A stretch of DNA of 64,000 nt. Source: Flavobacterium sp. 1. GTDB lineage: Bacteria > Bacteroidota > Bacteroidia > Flavobacteriales > Flavobacteriaceae. Under the pieces are notes generated by a model. It was not told the DNA's origin. It did not search any database and saw only the letters and a program-made list of their open reading frames with translations. Where the stretch lies: assembly GCF_002797935.1 (NCBI RefSeq), contig NZ_PGER01000001.1, positions 806,001 through 870,000 on the forward strand, in the 5' to 3' direction. The number at the start of each line of letters is the position of its first letter. The first letter of the stretch is position 1. Of the stretch, positions 55,407-64,000 are shown piece after piece. A program made the position numbers and the translations under genes.

Positions 55407-55876
55407 ATGAAAAAAATCTTCAAAAAAATATTTTTTATTGGATTAATTATTTTTTGCTGATGCAGTTATATCAGCCTGCTCGAAACATAGCTTTGGAGCA
55501 GGATTTGACTGCAAATTTTACAAAAGTATATAATGTTCCTAAAAACGTTGAAGCTATATTGCGAACGTCTTGTTATGATTGCCACAGTAATAATACCAAT
55601 TATCCTTGGTATTCCAATATTCAACCCGTTGGAATTTTTATGCAAAACCATATAAATGAAGGGAAAGAAAACTTGAATTTCAATGAATATGGAAATTATT
55701 CAAAACGCAAACAGAACAGCAAACTAAAAGCCATCAAGAAACAAATTAAATTGAATGAAATGCCTTTGGCTTCTTATACTTTAATCCATAAAAACGCAAT
55801 ACTTTCCAGTGGTCAAAAACAGGAAGTAATGAATTGGATTGAGAAAACCAGCGATAGTCTTTCATATAAATACTAA
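55407..55876 (+). pseudogene. Haem-binding domain protein, shifted in its N-terminal helix
   Basis: A frame from ATG 55407 (MKKIFKKIFFIGLIIF) stops at TGA 55458. The 55454-55876 frame (140 aa) has CYDCHSNNTNYPWY, a c-type haem CxxCH, and TNYPWYSNIQPVG. One T added to the run of six (55450-55455) joins the two into one membrane-anchored haem-binding protein (DUF1924/haem_bd-like). The shift is probably an error or a contingency mutation. It lies 6 bp before cusA. Confidence 0.65.
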
Positions 55877-55881
55877 ACATT

Positions 55882-57171
55882 ATGGTAGAAAAATTAATAT
55901 CATTTTCATTAAAAAACAGATTCGTAGTCTTGCTCGTTTCGGCCTGTTTATTTGCTTGGGGTGTTTATAGCGTACAGCAAAATCCCATAGATGCCATTCC
56001 TGATTTGTCCGAAAATCAAGTAATTGTATTTACGGAGTGGATGGGAAGAAGTCCTCAGGTTATCGAAGCGCAGGTAACTTATCCTTTGGTTTCAAATCTT
56101 CAGGGAATTCCAAAAGTCAAGAATATTCGTGGTGCTTCTATGTTTGGAATGAGCTTCGTATATATTGTCTTTGAAGACAATGTTGATATTTATTGGGCAA
56201 GAACAAGGGTTTTGGAAAGGCTGAATTATGCTCAGCGCCTTTTGCCCCAAAATGTGGTACCTACGCTTGGTCCTGATGGTACAGGTGTTGGTCACATATT
56301 TTGGTATCATTTAGATGGCAATGGTATGGACTTGGGTGAGCAAAGAGCCTTGCAGGATTGGTATGTGAAATTTGCGCTACAAACTGTTCCGGGGGTTGCA
56401 GAAGTGGCTTCTTTTGGAGGTTTTGAAAAGCAATACCAATTGGTTTTAGACCCTTTGAAAATGCAATATTATAAAGTCACTATGATGGAAGTGATGAATG
56501 CTGTTAAAGCTAATAATAATGATGTAGGAGGGCGGAAATTCGAAATGAGTGATATGTCATACATAATAAGGGGTTTGGGGTATATAAAAAACATAAAGGA
56601 TGTAGAAGAAATTGCGATTAAAAATTACAATTCTATTCCGGTACGGGTAAAAGACATTGGTTCCATTCAAATGGGAGGTGATCTGCGTTTGGGTATTTTT
56701 GATGAAAACGGTACAGGAGAAGTAGTTGGCGGTATTGTAGTTATGCGATATGGAGAAAATGCAGATAATGTCATAAAAGCGGTCAAAGCCAAAATGAAAG
56801 AAGTAGAGAAAGGATTGCCCGAGGGCGTTACTTTTAAAACGTCTTATGATAGAAGCGAATTGATTGAAAAAGCAATAGAATCAGTCAAAGGAACACTATT
56901 CGAAGAAATGATTGCCGTTTCAATAGTCGTATTGCTTTTTCTTTTTCATTGGCGAAGTGCTTTGATTATTCTGATTCAAATACCAATATCTGTTGCAGTT
57001 GCTTTTATCTTTCTGCAGGCCTTTGGAATTTCTTCAAATATTATGTCGCTCACGGGAATTGCTTTAGCAATTGGTGTTTTGGTTGATGACGGAATTGTAA
57101 TGGTGGAGAATGCGTATAGGACAATTTCGGAGAAACAGGAAGAAATGGATAATAACCAATACCCAACTTAA
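55882..57171 (+). CDS. cusA: CusA/CzcA-family RND transporter, N-terminal part of a shifted gene
   Basis: This 429-codon frame starts MVEKLISFSLKNRFVVLLV, then periplasmic porter domains and VLVDDGIVMVENAYRTI. It is the first part of a heavy-metal efflux pump of the RND family, which uses the proton gradient. The frame ends at TAA 57169, after the CCC at 57162-57164. Removing one C continues it into 57110-59110 as QYQLKMKDKLKN. The whole gene would be about 1075 aa. Confidence 0.85.
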   Translation: MVEKLISFSLKNRFVVLLVSACLFAWGVYSVQQNPIDAIPDLSENQVIVFTEWMGRSPQVIEAQVTYPLVSNLQGIPKVKNIRGASMFGMSFVYIVFEDNVDIYWARTRVLERLNYAQRLLPQNVVPTLGPDGTGVGHIFWYHLDGNGMDLGEQRALQDWYVKFALQTVPGVAEVASFGGFEKQYQLVLDPLKMQYYKVTMMEVMNAVKANNNDVGGRKFEMSDMSYIIRGLGYIKNIKDVEEIAIKNYNSIPVRVKDIGSIQMGGDLRLGIFDENGTGEVVGGIVVMRYGENADNVIKAVKAKMKEVEKGLPEGVTFKTSYDRSELIEKAIESVKGTLFEEMIAVSIVVLLFLFHWRSALIILIQIPISVAVAFIFLQAFGISSNIMSLTGIALAIGVLVDDGIVMVENAYRTISEKQEEMDNNQYPT

Positions 57172-59110
57172 AATGAAAGATAAACTCAAAAATATATTCA
57201 AAAAAGAAAACGACCCGTTATCTTCCGATGAGAAACTGAAACTAATTGAATCCTCTTCAAAATTAGTTGGACCGGGTGTGTTTTATTCGACAATAATAGT
57301 AATTGCTTCATTTTTACCCGTATTCCTGCTTACGGGAATGGAGGGTAAATTGTTTAGTCCATTAGCTTGGACAAAATCTTTTATACTAATTGTGGATGCG
57401 TTTTTTGCGATTACACTTACGCCTGTGCTGATTAGTTTTTTACTCAAAGGCAAACTTCGAACAGAAAACAAAAATCCAATAAACAGAAAATTGGAAAGTA
57501 TTTACACACCCATTTTGACGCTTTGTTTAAAATGGAGAAAAACAGTTTTGGCAGTCAATATTGTGGCGCTTTTAATTGGCGTATTGATGTTTACTCGTTT
57601 GGGATCCGAGTTTATGCCACCGCTCGATGAAGGTTCTGTCTTGTTTATGCCTGTAACATTGCCCGATGTGTCCAATTCTGAAGTGAAGCGAATTTTGCAG
57701 GTTCAGGACCGATTGATAAAATCAATTCCCGAAGTGGCTCACGTTTTAGGAAAAGCAGGCAGAGCGAATACGGCAACCGACAACAGCCCCATAAGTATGA
57801 TAGAAACAATTATTTTATTAAAGCCTCATCAGGAATGGAGAGAAGGTAAAACGAAAGCGGATATTATAAATGATATCAACAATAAACTGCAAATACCAGG
57901 AGTAACTAATGGATTTACACAGCCTATTATAAACCGTATCAATATGCTTTCGACAGGTATTCGAACTGATGTTGGAATAAAAATTTACGGAGAAAATTTA
58001 GACACCATTAATGCTTTATCACAAAAAATAAAAATGGCATTAGATGGAACTTCGGGAGTAAAAGACTTGTACGCTGAACCTATTACGGGCGGAAAATACA
58101 TTGATATTGAACCCAAAAGAGAAGTCATTGGCAGATACGGGCTTTCAATCGATGATATAAACAACGTAGTGGAAGCTTCAATTGGAGGAATGAAACTCAC
58201 CACAACCATCGAGGGAAGACAGCGTTTTTCGGTAAACGCACGATATGCACAAGAATATCGAAGTAGTATTGAAGCCTTGAAAAAACTGCAAGTACAGACA
58301 ATGGATTTTGGCCCAATTCCTTTGGAAACGGTTGCCGATGTAAAAATAAGCGATGGTCCGCCAATGATAAACAGCGAAAATGCAATGCTTCGCGGCAGTG
58401 TATTGTTTAATGTTCGTGACCGTGATTTAGGGAGTACGGTCAAAGAAGCACAGAAAAAACTGAATGAAATGATAACAAAAATGCCCAAAGGCTATTATGT
58501 GGAATGGAGTGGTCAATGGGAAAACCAAATCAGAGCCAATAAAACATTGGGCTTGATTCTACCCATCGTCGTGGTTATTATTTTCCTCATATTATATTTC
58601 ACTTATCGTTCCATGAAAGAGGCTTTGATTACGATGATAACGGTTCCGTTTGCATTAATCGGCGGTGTTTTTATGGTGTATTTCTATGGAATAAATTTGT
58701 CGGTTGCCGTTGCCGTCGGTTTTATTGCCTTATTTGGTTTGGCAGTCGAAACGGCAATGCTGATTACCATTTATCTCAATGAGGCTATGAACAAAATGGC
58801 AGCAAAACACGGCAATAGCAAAGAAACCTTGACAGAAGAAATAGTAAGAGAGTATATCATTGAAGGTTCAGCCAAGCGATTGCGCCCAAAACTGATGACG
58901 GTTTCGGTTTCATTATTTGGTCTGATTCCTATTCTTTGGGCAACGGGAACAGGAGCTGATGTAATGCTCCCAATCACTGTTCCGCTTATAGGAGGAACAA
59001 TTACTTCAACGATTTATGTATTATTAGTAACCCCTGTTGTTTTTGAAATGGTGAAACTTCACGAATTAAAAACAAAAGGAAAAATCAGTCTCATAGATGC
59101 AAAACATTAA
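57110..59110 (+). CDS. cusA: CusA/CzcA-family RND transporter, C-terminal part of a shifted gene
   Basis: The real frame starts after about 57165. It continues with the ENDPLSSDEK loop, LVGPGVFYSTIIVIASFLPVFLLTG and the rest of the pump, ending in TMHELKTKGK-type sequence. Within it ATDNSPISMIETIILLKP resembles the silver/copper version of the CusA metal site rather than the CzcA version, and Met-rich sites for Cu(I) are possible. The ORF's own ATG at 57110 is probably not used. It overlaps the TolC-like gene by 14 bp. Confidence 0.85.
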   Translation: MRIGQFRRNRKKWIITNTQLKMKDKLKNIFKKENDPLSSDEKLKLIESSSKLVGPGVFYSTIIVIASFLPVFLLTGMEGKLFSPLAWTKSFILIVDAFFAITLTPVLISFLLKGKLRTENKNPINRKLESIYTPILTLCLKWRKTVLAVNIVALLIGVLMFTRLGSEFMPPLDEGSVLFMPVTLPDVSNSEVKRILQVQDRLIKSIPEVAHVLGKAGRANTATDNSPISMIETIILLKPHQEWREGKTKADIINDINNKLQIPGVTNGFTQPIINRINMLSTGIRTDVGIKIYGENLDTINALSQKIKMALDGTSGVKDLYAEPITGGKYIDIEPKREVIGRYGLSIDDINNVVEASIGGMKLTTTIEGRQRFSVNARYAQEYRSSIEALKKLQVQTMDFGPIPLETVADVKISDGPPMINSENAMLRGSVLFNVRDRDLGSTVKEAQKKLNEMITKMPKGYYVEWSGQWENQIRANKTLGLILPIVVVIIFLILYFTYRSMKEALITMITVPFALIGGVFMVYFYGINLSVAVAVGFIALFGLAVETAMLITIYLNEAMNKMAAKHGNSKETLTEEIVREYIIEGSAKRLRPKLMTVSVSLFGLIPILWATGTGADVMLPITVPLIGGTITSTIYVLLVTPVVFEMVKLHELKTKGKISLIDAKH

Positions 59111-60356
59111 ATTTTATATCGTTCTAAGTTGTTTGGTTTTGAGCTTTGCAAATAGTAGAGCACAAAAACTTACGGTGGATAATGTTTTGAGTGCCATCAA
59201 AACAAATAATCCACAATTAAAAATGTATGATGCCGATATTCAAAGTATGGATGCTTCGGCCAAAGGAGCCAGAAGTTGGATGGCACCTCAAGTAGAAACA
59301 GGTTTCTTTATGACTCCTTATAATTCCAATTTATGGAAAGCCAGTGAAATGGGTCCAGGAATGGGGAATTATATGTTAGGAGTTACCCAAATGATACCTA
59401 ATGCATCAAAGCTAAACGCTAATGAAAATTTGATGAAAGCGATGTCCTCTGTCGAAAGTGAAAATAAAAATTTCACATTGAATCAATTAAACGCATTGGC
59501 CAAAACCTATTATTACGAATGGATTATCATTGAGAAAAAAATAAAAATAGCCCAAGACAACCTCCAGCTTTTGGAGTATATGATAAAAAGTATGGAAATA
59601 CGCTATCAGTACAATATGGATAAATTGCCATCCTTCTACAAAGCTAAATCCCAATATGCTACTTTGCAAAGTATGATTGTTATGTTGGAAAATGATGCTT
59701 CACAGCGAAAATATATGCTCAATACCTTAATGGCTCGAAACAAAAATGAGGCTTTCGAAATTGATTCCAATTACGAGATTAAGGATTTCAATCTTTTTGA
59801 GACCGATTTGTCCTCCTATATCAACAACCGCAGCGACATCAAAGCTATTGATAAAACTAAGGAAATCAACAACTATAAAATTGAGGTTGAAAAAGTCGCA
59901 ACCAGACCTGAATTTGGCGTAAAATACGACCATATGTTTGCTTTTGGCAATCAGCCACAACAATTTTCATTGATGGGAATGGTCACTATTCCAATGCCTT
60001 ATTCAACCAAAATGAACAAAGCCAATATGGAAAGCTATCGAATAAAAAACGAAAGTCTGGATTGGCAAAAGCAAATGATTGCGAACGAAGCAAGCGGTAT
60101 GATAAAAGGAATGAATGCTGAGTTTTTGAATCTGAAAAAACAATACCAAATTACGCAGGACAATATTATTCCTGCCTTAAAACGAAACTATGATACCGCC
60201 ATTTTAGCTTGGCAAAACAACACCGGAGATTTATTCGTGGCGTTAGAAGCTTGGGAAGCAATGAATATGACTCAAATCGATGCTTTAGACAAATTAAAAT
60301 CGATTTTAGCAACACAGGTAGAAATAGAAAAACAACTTGAAACCGAAAAATTATGA
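59097..60356 (+). CDS. TolC-family outer-membrane efflux protein (CusC-like)
   Basis: The 419-aa protein has a signal peptide ending near NSRAQ and a helical TolC-like body (QLKMYDADIQSMDASAKGARS, later KKIKIAQDNLQLLEYM). It forms the trimeric outer-membrane channel for the CusA pump. It has Met-rich patches (MGPGMGNYM, MIPNASK) that suit copper or silver. It overlaps cusA and the next gene by a few bases, implying translational coupling. Confidence 0.85.
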   Translation: MQNIKFYIVLSCLVLSFANSRAQKLTVDNVLSAIKTNNPQLKMYDADIQSMDASAKGARSWMAPQVETGFFMTPYNSNLWKASEMGPGMGNYMLGVTQMIPNASKLNANENLMKAMSSVESENKNFTLNQLNALAKTYYYEWIIIEKKIKIAQDNLQLLEYMIKSMEIRYQYNMDKLPSFYKAKSQYATLQSMIVMLENDASQRKYMLNTLMARNKNEAFEIDSNYEIKDFNLFETDLSSYINNRSDIKAIDKTKEINNYKIEVEKVATRPEFGVKYDHMFAFGNQPQQFSLMGMVTIPMPYSTKMNKANMESYRIKNESLDWQKQMIANEASGMIKGMNAEFLNLKKQYQITQDNIIPALKRNYDTAILAWQNNTGDLFVALEAWEAMNMTQIDALDKLKSILATQVEIEKQLETEKL

Positions 60357-61600
60357 ACAGATATTTAAAATTTGCAATACTATTTTTGGTCGTAGTTTTT
60401 ATTGGAATTGCAATCTATTTCTTTGCAGCAAAATCAAGAAATCATTCTGAAATGGAACATCAAAATGAGGTTTACACATGCTCGATGCACCCTGAAGTTA
60501 TCAGAGACAAACCGGGCAGTTGTCCTATTTGCGGAATGGCTTTAGTAAAAAAAGTAACTGAAGACCATTCTGAAAAAAATGACTCTATCAACGATCTTTT
60601 GAAACCTACCGATAATTTTGTCGTGGGAAATTATCAAACCACAACGGTAAAAGACACGGTTATACATAGCGAAATCAGTTTCCCCGGAATAGTGAGTTAC
60701 GATCCTAATTCAGCAGTAAACATATCAGCGAGAATAAGTGGTAGAATTGAAAAAATGTACGTCAACTATAAGTACCAAAAAGTAACCAAAGGACAAAAAA
60801 TATTTGAAATATACAGTCCGGAATTATTGACCGAACAGCAAAATTTTATCTATTTGATATCCAATGACAGCCAAAACACATCGATTATTAATGCAGCCAA
60901 ACAGAAATTATTGCTCTATGGGATGTCCAATAATCAGGTGAATATATTGGCTTCCGCCAAAAAAGTGAATCCTGTAATTGCCATTTATAGCCCAGCAAAC
61001 GGAATCATTACAGGAACCGAAAAAATGGATAATTCTAGTGTCTCACTTATGTCAACTGTAAGTAGCACAACAGAAGCTTTGGATGTCAAAGAGGGAAACT
61101 ATATTAAAAAAGGAGAAGTTGTTTTCAAGTTAGCGAATACCGACAAAGTTTGGGGTATTTTCAATGTTTTGCAAGGGTACAATAGCCTTATTAAAATGAA
61201 TCAGTCTATTGATATTACTTCTGAATTGGATGAAAAAAACAATATCTACGGAAAGATAAATTTTGTCGAAACACAATTAAATCCAACTGATAAAACCAAT
61301 AGGGTTAGGGTGTATTTGAATAATTCAACTCTAAAATTACCCATTGGCACAAGATTGCAGGGTGTTGTACAATTAAATTCCCAAAAGGGATTTTGGCTGC
61401 AAAAACAAACTTTGGTTAGTTTGGGCAACAAAAAAGTTGTTTTTCTAAAATTGGACAATGGATTCAAAGCAACAACAATACAAACAGGCATTGAAATAGA
61501 CGATTTTGTTCAAATTATTGGAGGCGTTTCTGTGGGAGATACAATTGCCAAAAACGCACAATATCTAATTGACAGCGAAAGCTTCATTAAAACCGAATAA
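60353..61600 (+). CDS. CusB-like periplasmic adaptor with HMBD
   Basis: The 415-aa protein has one N-terminal membrane anchor (about 7-25), an HMBD module (YTCSMHPEVI...CPICGMAL, about 40-67), and the membrane-fusion protein body: a barrel-sandwich hybrid (SARISGRIEKMYVN), helical hairpin and beta domains. It links pump and outer-membrane channel. A second adaptor follows at 61603. Confidence 0.85.
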   Translation: MNRYLKFAILFLVVVFIGIAIYFFAAKSRNHSEMEHQNEVYTCSMHPEVIRDKPGSCPICGMALVKKVTEDHSEKNDSINDLLKPTDNFVVGNYQTTTVKDTVIHSEISFPGIVSYDPNSAVNISARISGRIEKMYVNYKYQKVTKGQKIFEIYSPELLTEQQNFIYLISNDSQNTSIINAAKQKLLLYGMSNNQVNILASAKKVNPVIAIYSPANGIITGTEKMDNSSVSLMSTVSSTTEALDVKEGNYIKKGEVVFKLANTDKVWGIFNVLQGYNSLIKMNQSIDITSELDEKNNIYGKINFVETQLNPTDKTNRVRVYLNNSTLKLPIGTRLQGVVQLNSQKGFWLQKQTLVSLGNKKVVFLKLDNGFKATTIQTGIEIDDFVQIIGGVSVGDTIAKNAQYLIDSESFIKTE

Positions 61601-61602
61601 AG

Positions 61603-62820
61603 ATGAAGACATTAAAAACAATAACTTTACTATCAATACTACTTATGGTAATGATAGCTTGCAATTCCAAAAACAAGGGAGATCATAGTGGACACAAAAT
61701 GACTGATAAAACAATTTTCTACACTTGCTCGATGGATCCTCAGATAAAAGAAGATAAACCGGGTAAATGTCCTATTTGCCATATGGCGTTAGCTCCAGCC
61801 AAAAAAAGTGATACTGACCCAAATGAAATAAGTTTAAGCAAACAGCAAATTCGATTGGGCAATATCACTACTCAAGCTATTACAGAAACTCAAAATAGTT
61901 TAAATCAAAATTATACGGGAGTTTTGACGATTAATCAGGAGAAAATCAACACCATTTCTGTAAGAGCAATGGGGCGAATTGAAAAGTTGTTTTTCAAAAC
62001 AGTTGGAGATTATGTTGCCAAAAATCAAGCGGTTTATCAATTATACAGCGAAGATATCGCCATAGCCAAACAGGATTATTTCACGGCATTCAAACAACTG
62101 TCGATGCCGGGAGATTTTGGAAAAAATGCGAAAAATATGCTAGCTAGTGCGAAACAAAAACTTCTTTTTTATGGTCTTACCAATGCCCAAATAGAAAGTA
62201 TTAAAAACAATAAAGATGTTTCACCAAATACCATATTCTACAGTTCTCATAGCGGAACAATTTCTGAAATTGCAGCGACAGAAGGAAGTTATGTAATGGA
62301 AGGCTCGGGAATAATAAAATTGGCTGATTTGAACAGCCTTTGGCTCGAAACACAAGTAAACGTAAACTATGCCAAAAGTCTCAAAATAGGTCAAAAAGCC
62401 AGCGTCACTTTTACCGATTTCCCGAATAAAACAATTAATACCCAAGTTGCATTTATCAATCCTGAAATTAATTCAGACACTCGATTGCTGTTAATCCGAA
62501 TGGAAATTCCAAATCAGGGTTTACAGCTAAAACCCGGAATGCAAGCCGTTGTAAAAGTAATGCAATCCAATGCCAAAGGAATTTTTTTACCGATTGATGC
62601 GGTAATCCAAGACGAAAATGCTTCCTATGTCTGGGTCGAAAAAAGACCAGGTGTTTTTGAAAATGTTATGGTCGAAACAGGAGTAGAAACCAATGGAATG
62701 ATTGAAATCATATCCGATTTAGACCCCACTAAAAAAGTGGTGATTACAGGTGCTTATGCCATAAACAGCGAATATAAATTCCGGAAAGGAAGCGACCCAA
62801 TGGCAGGGATGAAGATGTGA
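61603..62820 (+). CDS. Second CusB-like adaptor lipoprotein with HMBD
   Basis: The 405-aa protein has a lipobox near MIACNS and an HMBD module (YTCSMDPQIK...CPICHMAL, with His for one Gly), then the same adaptor body. Having two adaptors, one anchored by a helix and one by lipid, beside one CusA/CusC pair is unusual. They may form a hetero-hexamer or serve alternative pumps. It is 3 bp after the previous gene, and ends the operon. Confidence 0.8.
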   Translation: MKTLKTITLLSILLMVMIACNSKNKGDHSGHKMTDKTIFYTCSMDPQIKEDKPGKCPICHMALAPAKKSDTDPNEISLSKQQIRLGNITTQAITETQNSLNQNYTGVLTINQEKINTISVRAMGRIEKLFFKTVGDYVAKNQAVYQLYSEDIAIAKQDYFTAFKQLSMPGDFGKNAKNMLASAKQKLLFYGLTNAQIESIKNNKDVSPNTIFYSSHSGTISEIAATEGSYVMEGSGIIKLADLNSLWLETQVNVNYAKSLKIGQKASVTFTDFPNKTINTQVAFINPEINSDTRLLLIRMEIPNQGLQLKPGMQAVVKVMQSNAKGIFLPIDAVIQDENASYVWVEKRPGVFENVMVETGVETNGMIEIISDLDPTKKVVITGAYAINSEYKFRKGSDPMAGMKM

Positions 62821-62986
62821 TACTTAAAACTGATAAACGAAGTACTTAGCGTAGTTTTTGATGATCAATTTTGGTCAGACTTCTGTGATTATAAATACTT
62901 TAAAATTAAGAAAATAAAAATCGGGCAACAGCGATACTGAAGACCGAGCAACAGCGGAACTGACGAATAATTAAATACAATTTATT

Positions 62987-63463
62987 ATGAAAATTCAAAG
63001 ATTAATTTCGACAAAAACGGTTTCATCATTAATAATGTTTTTAATGTTAATCTCGTTAAATGCCAATGCACAAACAAAATCGAATTCCACCCAAAATGAA
63101 AAAATTTATATAAATAAAAAGGGTGAAATTTATGATCACGGTTGGAACAAATTAGGATTTATTACCAAAGAGGATATTGTGAAAAATAATGAAGGTAAGA
63201 CCATCTATTTTATTGATGTAAATGGTAATGTAATTGATTCTAAAGGGAACAAGTTGGGTAGGGCAAAAAAGAATGGTTCATATTACAATATAAAAGGTGA
63301 AAACGTGCTTAATGTAGGCAAAACACAGGAAGAAAAATGTGAAATACTGGATTCAAAAGGTCATAATATGGGTAGCGTACATAAAAATTACAAACTCCAT
63401 GCCTGTGCTGTCCATTGCTTATTGTTGGAACAAAAGATGAATAACGAGAAATCAAAAAAATAA
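62987..63463 (+). CDS. Secreted hypothetical protein with three short repeats
   Basis: The 158-aa product has a signal peptide ending near NANAQ and three repeats of the form (N/S)KG(E/N/H)...(N/H)(K/N)(L/M)G, such as INKKGEIYDHGWNKLGFI. It has Cys residues near the C-terminus (LHACAVHC). It is found here after the copper genes, and may be a metal-related periplasmic protein. I do not recognise the family. Confidence 0.55.
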   Translation: MKIQRLISTKTVSSLIMFLMLISLNANAQTKSNSTQNEKIYINKKGEIYDHGWNKLGFITKEDIVKNNEGKTIYFIDVNGNVIDSKGNKLGRAKKNGSYYNIKGENVLNVGKTQEEKCEILDSKGHNMGSVHKNYKLHACAVHCLLLEQKMNNEKSKK

Positions 63464-63840
63464 TTTTTTAACAAATGGTTCGTGGCGAAACGAATCATTT
63501 GTTTTTATAGAACACTTGACTATTAATTGTGTGAAGGGGAAATATTTGAAATTATAATGCAGCAAATATTAGCTATAATCCTGCTTAAATTGCTTGAAAA
63601 GTTCCTGACTAAGTTTCTTAAATTGAGTATTTAAGGAGAATTCTTTGTGATAAGAATGAAGAGGTGAAAAAAAACTCCTGAGCATCGAAAATAAGTAAAC
63701 TCTTTAAAAATCACTTAAAAACTTTTAAATGGTTTGGTGCGAATTACACAAACCAGAAAAATAATAGTGTAACAATTTGCAAAACAGTAAATTATATATT
63801 TATATGACAGAAAGTAATCTGTAAATTAAAACTAGATAAA
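63464..63840. other. Gene-free stretch between the last two genes
   Basis: I see no gene, strong hairpin or repeat here. It is AT-rich, and probably holds the promoter of the lipoprotein gene at 63841. Confidence 0.4.
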
Positions 63841-64000
63841 ATGAAAAAAATACTCTTTTCGGCCCTAATAATGGCGTTCATATTGGCTTCTTGTAACCAA
63901 AAAAACAAAGAAGCAACATCAGACAATCCCCATATGATGGATAATGACAGTACTATGATGGATAATGATGGTACTATAACGAGTAATGATAGCACAGTGA
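63841..64000 (+). CDS. Lipoprotein, N-terminal part (runs off window)
   Basis: The frame starts at ATG 63841 and stays open to the window end (53 codons). It has a lipobox (AFILASC) and the same NQKNK start to the mature protein as the DUF3347 lipoprotein at 54839, then a Met/Asp/Asn-rich low-complexity stretch (MMDNDSTMMDNDGT). Probably a paralogue of that family or a copper-binding lipoprotein. The end lies outside. Confidence 0.65.
   Translation, partial: MKKILFSALIMAFILASCNQKNKEATSDNPHMMDNDSTMMDNDGTITSNDSTV

Overview
The window looks like chromosomal DNA from a Bacteroidota bacterium, most likely a Flavobacterium-type member of the Flavobacteriia. The evidence is the low G+C, promoters of the TAnnTTTG type, a SusC/SusD pair, a lolA-lptF-ribB gene order, an ISL3/ISAon1-like element with two ORFs, an integrase of the Bacteroidota conjugative-element type, and families of hairpin-rich intergenic repeats. 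All family names come from reading the translated sequence; no database search was run.

Layout. 1-9.7 kb: housekeeping and stress genes (NirB start, PhzF-like, MBL hydrolase, VOC, DUF1801, KatG, DUF1398, hotdog thioesterase), with one HEPN-fold gene (3427-4122) inserted as an apparent cassette. 9.7-12.2 kb: an NTF2-like protein and a tail-to-tail restriction-modification pair. 12.4-19.4 kb: a core block (tpx, dgkA, ftsK, lolA, lptF/G-like, ribB fused to a degenerate RibA-like domain). 19.7-22.8 kb: tRNA-Ser(UGA), an ISL3-like element and a tyrosine integrase. 22.9-39.6 kb: an accessory, defence-rich region with a GIY-YIG-like protein, three RES-domain proteins, secreted unknowns, a large HEPN-like protein divergent from a Gabija-like gajAB pair, a PLD-like nuclease and an XRE regulator. 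Five genes in the window (four of them here) are bounded by inverted repeats that differ from gene to gene and have an integron-like GTTR...YAAC polarity. 39.6-47 kb: a long, highly structured leader and a SusC-SusD-peptidase operon whose peptidase lacks its catalytic end. 47-51.3 kb: phage-like genes and repeats. 51.5-53.4 kb: an AraC regulator and a hipB gene with two clear operators and only a hipA remnant. 53.6-64 kb: a copper/silver-type efflux operon (Cys-rich protein, four-repeat HMBD protein, DUF3347 lipoprotein, haem-binding protein, CusA, TolC-like protein, two CusB-like adaptors).

At least five genes (RES at 23.6 kb, gajA, the replication-type winged-helix gene, the haem-binding gene, cusA) are split by single-base shifts, four of them at homopolymers that look one base short. 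This suggests either base-calling error or contingency-type slippage, so these genes should not be called dead from this sequence alone.

The most unusual feature is the scattered single-gene cassettes with private terminal inverted repeats and a shared, about 92-bp outside sequence. No integron integrase is visible. They look like a mobile cassette system, and this is the part of the window most worth following up.
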